Assembly: GCA_023228225.1 (NCBI GenBank)
Contig: JALOBO010000048.1
Coordinates: forward strand, 1 to 10,586
Reading direction: 5' to 3'
DNA: 10,586 nt
Source of the DNA: Clostridia bacterium
Lineage (GTDB): Bacteria > Bacillota > Clostridia > Christensenellales > UBA1242
Shown here: one piece after another, positions 1-5,796 of the stretch
Numbering within the stretch: position 1 is the stretch's first letter
Layout: each line of letters starts with the position of its first letter
The notes under the pieces: model-generated
What the model was told of the DNA's origin: nothing
The model's database searches: none
What the model saw: only the letters and a program-made list of their open reading frames with translations
Translations under genes and position numbers: made by a program

Positions 1-30
1 AAGATACGCTAAAAAAATGAAGGGGGGTAA

Positions 31-150
31 ATGAGTCTCCGAGAATCCCACGAAAACCCACAATATTCAACCTGGATGCAACTTATCAAACAAAAAACCG
101 AACAACTAAATGGAGTCCCGCGTAAATGCCATATAAACCCCAAATATTAA
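31..150 (+). CDS. small hypothetical protein, 39 aa
   Basis: A short reading frame starting at ATG 31, preceded by a G-rich Shine-Dalgarno-like run (AGGGGGG, about 21-27). It encodes a hydrophilic 39-residue peptide with no recognisable domain. Its middle contains the string KQKTEQL, which recurs near the C-terminus of the next gene. The last 25 bases overlap the next gene in another frame, and the spacing fits a translationally coupled pair. I do not recognise the product. The good ribosome site and the overlap are the main reasons to call it; a chance ORF of this size remains possible. Something upstream probably ends at a stop within bases 10-20. Confidence 0.45.
   Translation: MSLRESHENPQYSTWMQLIKQKTEQLNGVPRKCHINPKY
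88..107 (+). repeat. 20-bp coding repeat, first copy (second at 261-280)
   Basis: The 20 bases here recur at 261-280 with 19/20 identity; the only difference is a C/T change. Both copies are read in frame as K-Q-K-T-E-Q-L, one in the 39-aa ORF and one in the zinc-ribbon gene. This suggests partial duplication of a small gene or a conserved short helix shared by the two peptides. Confidence 0.6.
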
Positions 151-308
151 TCATCTGCCAAAAATGCAAAAGGATTACACCACCCGGGGATACCTGCGAG
201 AACTGCGGGGCCGTATTAATTAATCCAGAGTCTCATATACTAAAAACCATTACCATTTTAAAACAAAAAACTGAACAACTCCGTGTATACATCTCTAAGC
301 GGTTTTAA
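126..308 (+). CDS. small zinc-ribbon protein, 60 aa
   Basis: A 60-residue protein with two CxxC knuckles, C11/C14 (CQKC) and C24/C27 (CENC), spaced as in a zinc ribbon. This predicts binding of one zinc ion. The rest is a short basic helix containing KQKTEQL. A GGAG motif (112-115) lies 10 bases before ATG 126, inside the end of the preceding small ORF. Small zinc ribbons of this type are common in archaeal mobile elements, where they bind nucleic acid or protein partners, but no specific role can be read here. It appears to be the last gene before a T-rich terminator and an intergenic control region. Confidence 0.65.
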   Translation: MPYKPQILIICQKCKRITPPGDTCENCGAVLINPESHILKTITILKQKTEQLRVYISKRF

Positions 309-390
309 GCGTGTTAAATGTTACTACATACAAACACATTACCCATGTAGAGAACGTTTAATAGTGGCGTTCTGTGTGAGTGTGTTTTAG

Positions 391-406
391 GTATTTCTCT
401 TTTTTT
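391..406 (+). terminator. T-rich terminator after the small zinc-ribbon gene
   Basis: A pyrimidine-rich stretch ending in seven consecutive T (400-406) lies about 90 bases after the stop at 308. Archaeal RNA polymerase terminates at such T tracts without needing a hairpin. Upstream, AGAACG (351-356) and CGTTCT (368-373) form a 6-bp inverted repeat with an 11-base loop that could also contribute. Further T-runs follow at about 413-416. Confidence 0.45.
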
Positions 407-448
407 CATTTGTTTTGAGAACTTGAAAACCATTATTATAATTAACGT

Positions 449-510
449 GGTATACCAAATAGCATAAGTATATATACTAGGTATACCTTATAGTATATTG
501 TAGTAAGGTA
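449..510 (+). promoter_or_regulatory. promoter/operator region of the small-gene operon
   Basis: This intergenic stretch is dense in symmetrical motifs. GGTATACC (itself a palindrome) occurs at 449-456 and again at 480-487. Between them is the 12-bp perfect palindrome AGTATATATACT (467-478), which contains a plausible archaeal TATA element. TACCTTA (484-490) and TAAGGTA (504-510) form a 7-bp inverted repeat with a 13-base spacer. If 469-476 is the TATA box, transcription would start near 498, inside the 7-bp inverted repeat, a good position for a repressor site. The leader would then be about 50 bases and would retain the AGGTGA ribosome site before ATG 547. The repeats could alternatively be iterons of an origin. 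Confidence 0.55.
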
Positions 511-546
511 ATATGACCTGACTGCTGAAAGGAAAAGGTGAACGAA

Positions 547-813
547 ATGAGTATAATAAACAGAATATTTGGAAAGAAATCTGAAACTTATGTACACAAA
601 CCCGCCGAATGTGAATATTACGTACTCTGTGAGTGCCAGTATGGAACTCAATCATGTTCCATGATCCGAGAAGATTGTTTGAAATGTACGAGGCGGCAGT
701 CATATATTGATGAAAATGCCGGCACTGACATAAAAACTGGAAGAATAGAAATGTATACAAAAGAAGGGCAGAATAATCTTTACGGGGGTAAATATAATGA
801 GGAACTAAAATGA
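547..813 (+). CDS. Cys-rich small protein, putative zinc-binding, 88 aa
   Basis: The start chosen is ATG 547, because AGGTGA (536-541) lies 5 bases upstream; an in-frame GTG at 538 would add three residues. The first 20 residues are basic. A central cluster of six cysteines follows (C22, C28, C30, C37, C44, C47), enough for one or two structural zinc sites, and then a hydrophilic tail. No known family is recognised. It is the first gene of the + strand operon downstream of the palindromic promoter, and its stop overlaps the ATG of the next gene (ATGA at 810-813), so the two are probably translationally coupled. Confidence 0.65.
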   Translation: MSIINRIFGKKSETYVHKPAECEYYVLCECQYGTQSCSMIREDCLKCTRRQSYIDENAGTDIKTGRIEMYTKEGQNNLYGGKYNEELK

Positions 814-1052
814 GGCGAAAGGGTCAAAAAAAACCGGATGGCACAACCGCCACCCCGACACCTACCTGCCCGAAATGCGAGGCACGCAAGGGAGAAAGTA
901 TCGACCTCATCAGAACATATTCCAGAGGGGTCAACGCGCATGGGCGGAGAACTTTCATTCCTGACGGGTGGAGATGCCCGGATAAGTCATGTGATTTTAT
1001 TATGAAAGATTTCGTGGAAATTGAAGACGATTTAACGGAAATGATACAATAG
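810..1052 (+). CDS. zinc-ribbon-like protein, 80 aa
   Basis: An 80-residue protein with a basic, Pro/Thr-rich N-terminus, a CPKC knuckle (C20/C23) and a second pair C56/C61 (CPDKSC). About 32 residues separate the knuckles, which suits a zinc ribbon with a long beta-hairpin. The C-terminus is acidic (EIEDDLTEMIQ). The ATG overlaps the stop of the preceding gene by four bases, with GAGG about 6 bases upstream. A nucleic-acid-binding or adaptor role is plausible but is inferred only from the fold-type pattern. Confidence 0.65.
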   Translation: MRRKGQKKPDGTTATPTPTCPKCEARKGESIDLIRTYSRGVNAHGRRTFIPDGWRCPDKSCDFIMKDFVEIEDDLTEMIQ

Positions 1053-1066
1053 GAATTTATATTCCA

Positions 1067-1441
1067 GTGAAACTTCATCGAGCAAATAATCATTGGAATT
1101 GGAAAAATGATAAAAGTGTTTTAAATACGATCAATAAAAGTTCACTATTGTGGCTATGCGAACAATCTATAATACAGGGAGATAAGTTTGATCCAGACGC
1201 GAACGGAACTTATGTAAATATAGAATTGGAGAAAATCAATATTGCCCAGGGAACACCTGAGCAGCTTCTCAGAGTTAAGCGGTTCTTGGTGGACTCAAGA
1301 GAAGCGCATCCAGAGAGACAACTGAAAACCCATGCTGAGGTTATTGATTTTGCGATTAAACAGGCTGAGAAAGTCCCCTCTCTTGAAAACGAGATTAGGG
1401 AACTTAAAAAACAGATTGCCGAAATGAAAGGAGATGAATAA
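1067..1441 (+). CDS. putative ribbon-helix-helix-type DNA-binding protein with coiled-coil tail, 124 aa
   Basis: It starts at GTG 1067; AGGAA (1051-1055) is 11 bases upstream, a weak site. No better start is visible, since the only other in-frame Met is near the C-terminus. Residues about 48-56 (TYVNIELEK) could form a short beta strand, followed by two helices (about 63-75 and 87-101, the second THAEVIDFAIKQA). This strand-helix-helix order, with the AEVIDFAI-type second helix, resembles ribbon-helix-helix repressors. Residues 105-121 (LENEIRELKKQIAEM) have heptad spacing typical of a coiled coil. If correct, it is a candidate regulator acting on the palindromes at 449-510. The assignment rests on a pattern seen by eye. 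Confidence 0.55.
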   Translation: MKLHRANNHWNWKNDKSVLNTINKSSLLWLCEQSIIQGDKFDPDANGTYVNIELEKINIAQGTPEQLLRVKRFLVDSREAHPERQLKTHAEVIDFAIKQAEKVPSLENEIRELKKQIAEMKGDE

Positions 1442-1444
1442 TCA

Positions 1445-1783
1445 ATGAGTTTCTTATCAAAATTAAATAAAAAATACAAATATGACCCATGTGCAGCAGA
1501 AATCGAAGCTGAAATAACCATGCTCCAACGCGTACTTAGTTCCGCTGGGGTTCCCATTCTTAACCATGAGCACCTGAATAGAACTGGATTCCGAACGTTT
1601 CTGATATCTCAAATGAAATATGTTATTCCAATAATTGATGAATTACAGAAGATCCGCGCCATTCGACTTAAAGAAGATACTGAGTATTCAAAAATATATG
1701 ACGATGAACTTAAGGCGCTCCGTGAAGAGAATAAGCTCCTGAAAGACGCAAAAGAGAAGATTTACATATTAAGAGAGAGGTGA
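1445..1783 (+). CDS. coiled-coil hypothetical protein, 112 aa
   Basis: ATG 1445 lies three bases after the upstream stop, with a GGAGAT ribosome site inside the end of the preceding gene. The protein is almost entirely helical in appearance. A basic N-terminus is followed by a region with Leu/Ile spacing, and residues about 83-110 (beginning YSKIYDDELKALREEN) form a strong coiled-coil candidate. One Cys (C16) and no catalytic motif are seen. No family is recognised. As a neighbour of another coiled-coil protein, a partner or assembly role is possible. Confidence 0.6.
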   Translation: MSFLSKLNKKYKYDPCAAEIEAEITMLQRVLSSAGVPILNHEHLNRTGFRTFLISQMKYVIPIIDELQKIRAIRLKEDTEYSKIYDDELKALREENKLLKDAKEKIYILRER

Positions 1784-1787
1784 AACA

Positions 1788-1910
1788 ATGATTAACAAAA
1801 TAGAACGCCCACGAACTCCTTTGTATATAGTGTTTGCAGCCCTCCTTTGGACGGATGTGTTTGGGATATTCGGGGCTGTGTGTGTGATTTTGAGGAGGGA
1901 TAAGAGATGA
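1788..1910 (+). CDS. single-span membrane peptide, 40 aa
   Basis: A 40-codon gene beginning at ATG 1788, five bases after the previous stop, with a strong AGAGAGGTGA ribosome site (about 1774-1783). The peptide has a short basic N-terminus, one hydrophobic segment (about residues 12-35, LYIVFAALLW through GAVCVIL) and a basic end (RRDKR), consistent with one membrane span. Its stop overlaps the next start as ATGA (1907-1910), supporting expression as part of the operon. Function unknown. Small one-span peptides are common in conjugative and viral elements. Confidence 0.6.
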   Translation: MINKIERPRTPLYIVFAALLWTDVFGIFGAVCVILRRDKR

Positions 1911-2071
1911 ACGAGTTACCAAATGTAACAAATGGCACTAATCTTTTTTCGGACGTAAGTATCATGGACGGATTAATGGCACTGCCCAAAGATTTCTTTA
2001 TTTCAAAAGAGGTGATTATATTTAGTATCGTATTGGGGTTAGTGCTTGGGTGGATAGTTATAAGAGATTAA
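1907..2071 (+). CDS. single-span membrane peptide, 54 aa
   Basis: It starts at ATG 1907 within an ATGA overlap and is preceded by a purine-rich GAGGAGGG ribosome site (about 1892-1898). Residues 1-33 are polar; residues about 34-51 (VIIFSIVLGLVLGWIV) form one transmembrane helix, ending in IRD. The N-terminal part would be extracytoplasmic if the charged end is cytosolic. It is the last gene of the + strand operon and ends 29 bases before the convergent - strand operon. No homologue is recognised. Confidence 0.6.
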   Translation: MNELPNVTNGTNLFSDVSIMDGLMALPKDFFISKEVIIFSIVLGLVLGWIVIRD

Positions 2072-2075
2072 AATT

Positions 2076-2095
2076 AAAAAAAGAGAAGTAAAAAA
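2076..2095 (-). terminator. T-tract terminator of the T4SS-like operon
   Basis: On the - strand, two T tracts (T6 at 2095-2090 and T7 at 2082-2076) follow directly after the stop of the 153-aa gene at 2101. This is the usual form of an archaeal intrinsic terminator. The 29-base gap between convergent genes leaves room for little else. The + strand operon has no equally clear T tract before it runs into the opposing gene. Confidence 0.55.
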
Positions 2096-2100
2096 CGGAA

Positions 2101-2562
2101 TTAAATTAATTTGCTTTTTGCTTCGGTTAATGCTGCAAGGTCCGGAGTTTCCCCGCTGTAGCATGCTATTACAACATTTGCCGCCTCTGTGAGATAAGCC
2201 CTGTAATCCTGCACTAATGCCTTTTGGTTTCCCGCAAGCTCGTTGTAGTGGGTGTTTGTATCAAGCCTCTCGCTCTGTATGAAAGATATGGAGTTTTCGC
2301 AATTCTGTTTATATGTCAGAGGTGCTTGCTTCCCCTGCTGGTTAACTGCTTCCATGACTGCATTATACACAAGATCAGATCTTGCCTGGATATCCTGTGT
2401 GAATGGATCATAATTTCCATCGGTGGCTGCAACCTCGTTTTCTTCCCCTGCTGCAAACGTTCCCTGTGTTGCTGTGCTTGAGTAGACCCCCCCTAAAACA
2501 AGGAGGGAAAAGACAGCAATTAAAACTTTAAGTTTTGCTGCGCCTGTTATCGTTTCTATCAT
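2101..2562 (-). CDS. membrane-anchored or secreted helical protein, 153 aa
   Basis: Residues about 10-32 form a hydrophobic segment (LKVLIAVFSLLVLGGVY) followed by small residues and TFAAG, suggesting a signal peptide or an N-terminal anchor. The rest is polar and probably helical, with two cysteines, C88 and C134, that could form a disulfide outside the cell. No family is recognised. As the last gene of the T4SS-like operon, with its ATG overlapping the previous stop (TAATG) and a GGTGG ribosome site, it might be a VirB5- or VirB7/TraF-like accessory of the transfer channel. That idea rests on position and topology only. Confidence 0.6.
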   Translation of the reverse strand: MIETITGAAKLKVLIAVFSLLVLGGVYSSTATQGTFAAGEENEVAATDGNYDPFTQDIQARSDLVYNAVMEAVNQQGKQAPLTYKQNCENSISFIQSERLDTNTHYNELAGNQKALVQDYRAYLTEAANVVIACYSGETPDLAALTEAKSKLI

Positions 2563-3095
2563 TATTCCACCTTCACAAACACTTTTACGAATTTATTTTT
2601 ATTTTTTGCTCCAAGCCACACATCACCGCTAGACTGAACTTTCATAGGTTCGCCAGCCTGTTCTTTTACTCTGGATTTTCGGATTTCTGAAAAAATAGAA
2701 TGAGGTAATAAACTGTAATGTTTGCAGGTTTCCGGGTCCGTGTCTACATCTGAAACAAAAACCCTGATCTCCCTTTCGTAATTTGTTTCGTTTACGTGAA
2801 TTCTTCCTCTTGCATCTGTTTTTTTCTTAATATCAAGAAGTTTCCAGATTTTAGTATCAAGCGCGTAATGCTCGCCTTTGCTTCCGTTTTCATCTGCCTG
2901 CATGTCTATTAAAAAGCTTGTCATATTTAAATACTTAACTGAGTTTCCACAATCCATACAGCCGACTAAAGGGAGGCAAGCAGGCCCCGAGGGGCCGGCA
3001 ACATGGAGCCCGAAGGGAGCCATAGATAAGGCATGGCTATTATGCCGTGCCGTCTGGAATGAACTTATTATAGTGAGTGACAGTGGCGCTGACAT
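2562..3095 (-). CDS. hypothetical protein with hairpin-rich N-terminal coding region, 177 aa
   Basis: ATG 3095 directly follows the stop of the VirB4-like gene. A perfect Shine-Dalgarno GGAGGTGG (3108-3101) lies 5 bases upstream, which strongly supports this start. Residues about 13-45 do not look like a normal protein; they are encoded by a GC-rich block of three hairpins. From about residue 46 (CMDC, C46/C49) the sequence looks conventional: mixed alpha/beta, charged, ending in a strand-like FVKVFVKVE. No signal peptide, membrane span or catalytic motif is seen. Alternative starts are Met47 (2957) and Met58 (2924), neither with a clear ribosome site. No family is recognised. The protein is probably cytosolic and transcribed with the ATPase. 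Confidence 0.6.
   Translation of the reverse strand: MSAPLSLTIISSFQTARHNSHALSMAPFGLHVAGPSGPACLPLVGCMDCGNSVKYLNMTSFLIDMQADENGSKGEHYALDTKIWKLLDIKKKTDARGRIHVNETNYEREIRVFVSDVDTDPETCKHYSLLPHSIFSEIRKSRVKEQAGEPMKVQSSGDVWLGAKNKNKFVKVFVKVE
2983..3051. repeat. triple-hairpin GC-rich palindromic block
   Basis: Three inverted repeats lie side by side. (1) GGCCCC 2983-2988 / GGGGCC 2991-2996. (2) ATGG+CCC (3003-3006, 3009-3011) pairs with GGG+CCAT (3015-3017, 3020-3023) around an AG/AG internal mismatch. (3) GGCATGGC 3030-3037 / GCCGTGCC 3044-3051 with a 6-base loop. Hairpin 3 pairs fully only if read as + strand RNA, because of one U·G pair. The block is clearly richer in G+C than its surroundings. It resembles a REP/MITE-type palindromic element or a structured RNA, here lying within the start of a coding region. 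Confidence 0.6.
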
Positions 3096-5795
3096 TTAAG
3101 CCACCTCCGCGCCCTGCTCGCCTGGCTGAGGCACTAAACCACATGATTTCTGTGCTTTCATGGTTTCGATGAATTGTCCAACTGCTGCGCCTCTCGTCAA
3201 AACGTAATCATTACCGACAGCCTCAATTAAATGAGGGACATACTCTTTCTTTCCAATAAAAACAATCTCGTCAAAGCAGCACGCGCCGCACGCGTCGGTC
3301 ATCAATTTGAGCGCATCCCTTTTATTTTGCAGGTCTTTAAGTGAATGTTTACACTCTTTTGTTTCATATTCCGAAGCTATTGTGAATTTAGAGCCGTTGG
3401 GTAGTGGGTAGACTGCGATAACATCTGGTAACTGATCCTTTCCGTAATTGTTGTCTATCTTAACCGTTTCCGCGCCGTGTAGATAATGCTCGCCTGCGAG
3501 AAGCGCGTTCATAAAATAATGTTCGGTTGTCTGCCCTTTTATATAGCCGTCTTCACCTATCAGGGATTTTTTGTAGAAAATTACAGTATTAACGCCCGTG
3601 TATGGGTTTCTCACTGTTTCTTTTTCGTATCCATTCGGGTAATCATTGATTTTCAGGTCTTTGTTGTACCAGGTTTTACATGTAATTTTAAGATCATGTT
3701 CAATCTGTGCAACCACAGGATTTAGCACAATTTCACCACGCGCCGGGTCGGTTTCTTCTTCGTCGTCGCCTTCAATTTCTTGCCCATATAGAGTTTTATT
3801 CATCTCTTTGGCCAGTGGTCCTTTGTTAAGGATTGCGGCTTTCTCAAAGTCGTCCAGGTCGTTGTAATAGGGTATTTTGTGGCCACCTATGATAATGAGC
3901 CCGTGCCCTTTACCTGGTGTTGTCAAGATAGAAACGTCCTGGTCAGTAAGCTTAAATTCGTCTTTGATAGGGCCTACGTTGTCGGGTCGCATGTTTCCGA
4001 GAAGCAGTATGTAAGCCGAGTTTGCTTTTAACATGTCGAGCATGTCCCGAGGGTAGCCTGCAAGGTCCTGAGATACAACTTTTGTGTACAATCCCCAGCT
4101 TCTCCCCTGCCGGAAGAACTTTTCAATACTGCCCTTCATAGTTTTGTTTTTAACCAGGTCCGCGCCTTCATCGAGTGTGAGCAATGTCCTGACTGTTGGA
4201 GCTCCGGGTTTTGAGTGTGCCAGCTTTGTAAAAACAACTGACATAATCATGAGTGTCAAAGCTTCCTGCACGTTTGGCACGCTTGTAAGTGCCGACAGGT
4301 CGGCCATGATGTACGGATTGCTTAGGTCTAGTACATTATTATTGACCAGGTAGCCCAACGGACCGTTCACCGTGAGCATAGCAGTGTTGTTATAGAGCGC
4401 TTCAATTGGCCCATTCATTTTTTTATGCTTGTCGTCGTTCAGCCAGGTTTCAAGTTTGTTCCTCAAGTCTGTGAAGTTTGGCCAGAAATACCCATCACTC
4501 CACCGGTTTACATTTTCCTGAATTATTATTCCCTTCTCATCAATTACATGGAATTCAGTGTATAGCTCGCTTAGTGCCTGCGTAAGCCAGTTTTTCTGTT
4601 GATCTGTGTACCCACTACCAATTAACAGCCCTATGCTCTCAAGCAACATCGTGAAGTGTGCCAGGTAAGCATCCTGGTAACCCTCTTCCGATGTATCCAT
4701 TGTCGAGGTATCAAAAAATACCTGGAATAGGTTAGGATTTTGCCCCTTAAACCCTATCTTCCAGAGCATCCCGTTCAGAACCTTACAAACCCTTAGATGG
4801 TCCGTAATCCCGTCTTTTTTTGGCACCAGGTGTATAACATGGTCACCGTCAAGAAATGCCCTGATATTGTCTTTAAGGAGGTCTACAGACTTTCCCGATC
4901 CACTAACCCCAAATTCTAAAGCATTTGCATTAGTGGTGTTTTTGTCGTCAAAATCGAAGTATATCGGGTTTCCTGTCCGGGTATTCATCCCGAGCATGCG
5001 CCCTTTCATTGAAAGTGTAGGTTCAGGACTTCGGAGCAGTGAAGTTTTTGCACAAAGCCCCACTGTAACCGATTTCTTAAACAGGTTCTCCCATATATAC
5101 GGGTTTGGCTGCATTGATTTGAAGGTTTCCACCATTCCGTACTGTGGTATTTCATGCTGAATACTTTTAGAATCACATACAGTTTCAATGGATTTGATGG
5201 TCTTATCTACTTCTTTCTTTGTGACGCCCTGGATCGCTACCAAAAGAACATGATGGAAAAGCTTAGTAGTTCCATGATATAGCTGTTTTTGATACTCGTG
5301 TATTCCTTCTGCTGCAAGGTCGTTTATCACATCGTGTTGGTGCAGGAGCTTATCGCTGTCTTCCTGGATAACATTTGATATTTTTATGTTTCTTCTTGCC
5401 GTCTCGAGTGCTGAATTTTCGCTTAGTGGGTCAAGAGGGTATATTATCTGGCATAGTTCTATACATGTTTCTTTTTTAGTGGCTATATCGAAAACCTCAT
5501 CCATGAAACGCTGATCTAATTCTGTTGGGTAGTCCTGCCTATCTCCGTATTTTGGGGATATCCGCCCGAGAACCATGCATTTAATGAAAGTGCCGTTTGT
5601 TTCAATCCAGAGCCCGTCTTTTGTGGGTTTAAATGACAGTGGGAGAGCCGCGTCTATTGTGTCCTTCAGCATTTTATCATTTTTGCGTTTCTCTTCTGCT
5701 TTTGCTTTGAATTTCTTATCCTGCTTGTTTTTTAATACAGAATTTACAACGCCGCCAGTTATTGAATTTTTGGCTAAATAATCAATAAATACCAT
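3096..5795 (-). CDS. VirB4/TraC-like conjugation ATPase with C-terminal PD-(D/E)XK-like domain, 899 aa
   Basis: A large cytosolic ATPase of the VirB4/HerA-FtsK group, which powers pilus assembly and substrate transfer at the inner face of the membrane. Seen directly: Walker A GVSGSGKS (296-303), Walker B LLTLDEGADL (538-547, with D542/E543), and a sensor-like VVSQD (573-577) after an Arg-rich FFRQGRSWG (560-568). Residues 50-270 match the place of the VirB4 N-terminal domain. Beyond about residue 680 is a 220-residue extension not expected in plain VirB4. It contains PD (790-791) and EYE (809-811), followed by a helix with K825, the arrangement of PD-(D/E)XK or replication-relaxation-type domains. 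AGGGGAT lies upstream of ATG 5795. The gene is flanked by the VirB3-like gene, one base away. The ATPase call is strong; the C-terminal domain call is moderate. Confidence 0.88.
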   Translation of the reverse strand: MVFIDYLAKNSITGGVVNSVLKNKQDKKFKAKAEEKRKNDKMLKDTIDAALPLSFKPTKDGLWIETNGTFIKCMVLGRISPKYGDRQDYPTELDQRFMDEVFDIATKKETCIELCQIIYPLDPLSENSALETARRNIKISNVIQEDSDKLLHQHDVINDLAAEGIHEYQKQLYHGTTKLFHHVLLVAIQGVTKKEVDKTIKSIETVCDSKSIQHEIPQYGMVETFKSMQPNPYIWENLFKKSVTVGLCAKTSLLRSPEPTLSMKGRMLGMNTRTGNPIYFDFDDKNTTNANALEFGVSGSGKSVDLLKDNIRAFLDGDHVIHLVPKKDGITDHLRVCKVLNGMLWKIGFKGQNPNLFQVFFDTSTMDTSEEGYQDAYLAHFTMLLESIGLLIGSGYTDQQKNWLTQALSELYTEFHVIDEKGIIIQENVNRWSDGYFWPNFTDLRNKLETWLNDDKHKKMNGPIEALYNNTAMLTVNGPLGYLVNNNVLDLSNPYIMADLSALTSVPNVQEALTLMIMSVVFTKLAHSKPGAPTVRTLLTLDEGADLVKNKTMKGSIEKFFRQGRSWGLYTKVVSQDLAGYPRDMLDMLKANSAYILLLGNMRPDNVGPIKDEFKLTDQDVSILTTPGKGHGLIIIGGHKIPYYNDLDDFEKAAILNKGPLAKEMNKTLYGQEIEGDDEEETDPARGEIVLNPVVAQIEHDLKITCKTWYNKDLKINDYPNGYEKETVRNPYTGVNTVIFYKKSLIGEDGYIKGQTTEHYFMNALLAGEHYLHGAETVKIDNNYGKDQLPDVIAVYPLPNGSKFTIASEYETKECKHSLKDLQNKRDALKLMTDACGACCFDEIVFIGKKEYVPHLIEAVGNDYVLTRGAAVGQFIETMKAQKSCGLVPQPGEQGAEVA
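3101..3108 (-). promoter_or_regulatory. strong Shine-Dalgarno for the 177-aa gene
   Basis: GGAGGTGG on the - strand is complementary to the 16S rRNA 3' end and sits 5 bases before ATG 3095, inside the last codons of the VirB4-like gene. It decides in favour of the long start. Chance cannot be excluded, because these bases also encode Ala-Glu-Val-Ala. Confidence 0.6.
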
Positions 5796-5796
5796 T

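Noticed and set aside
1..20. End of an upstream gene
   Set aside because: Stops occur at 10-12 and 18-20 in different frames, but too little sequence is present to decide which, if either, ends a real gene.
538..546. GTG start at 538 for the first gene of the + strand operon
   Set aside because: The in-frame ATG at 547 has AGGTGA at ideal spacing, and these bases overlap the proposed GTG. The longer form is possible but less well supported.
442..760. Two - strand reading frames (442-651 and 488-760) opposite the promoter and first operon gene
   Set aside because: They cover a promoter-like intergenic region and oppose a gene with a good ribosome site and operon overlaps. Their products look like random hydrophobic or aromatic translation.
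2878..3099. + strand reading frame of 73 aa across the triple-hairpin block
   Set aside because: It is opposite two coupled - strand genes and has no ribosome site. It is open mainly because the palindromic block lacks stops on both strands.
3600..5000. Frequent CCAGGT/ACCTGG-like hexamers in the VirB4-like gene, considered as a DNA uptake or recognition motif
   Set aside because: They fall in different contexts and are explained by common codon pairs such as Thr-Trp, Leu-Val and Leu-Ala. No regular spacing or longer shared consensus was seen.
4867..5160. + strand reading frames opposite the VirB4-like gene (also 3486-3725, 3646-3867 and 4084-4353)
   Set aside because: These are antisense shadows of a long gene with clear Walker motifs. 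They have no ribosome sites and no protein-like features.
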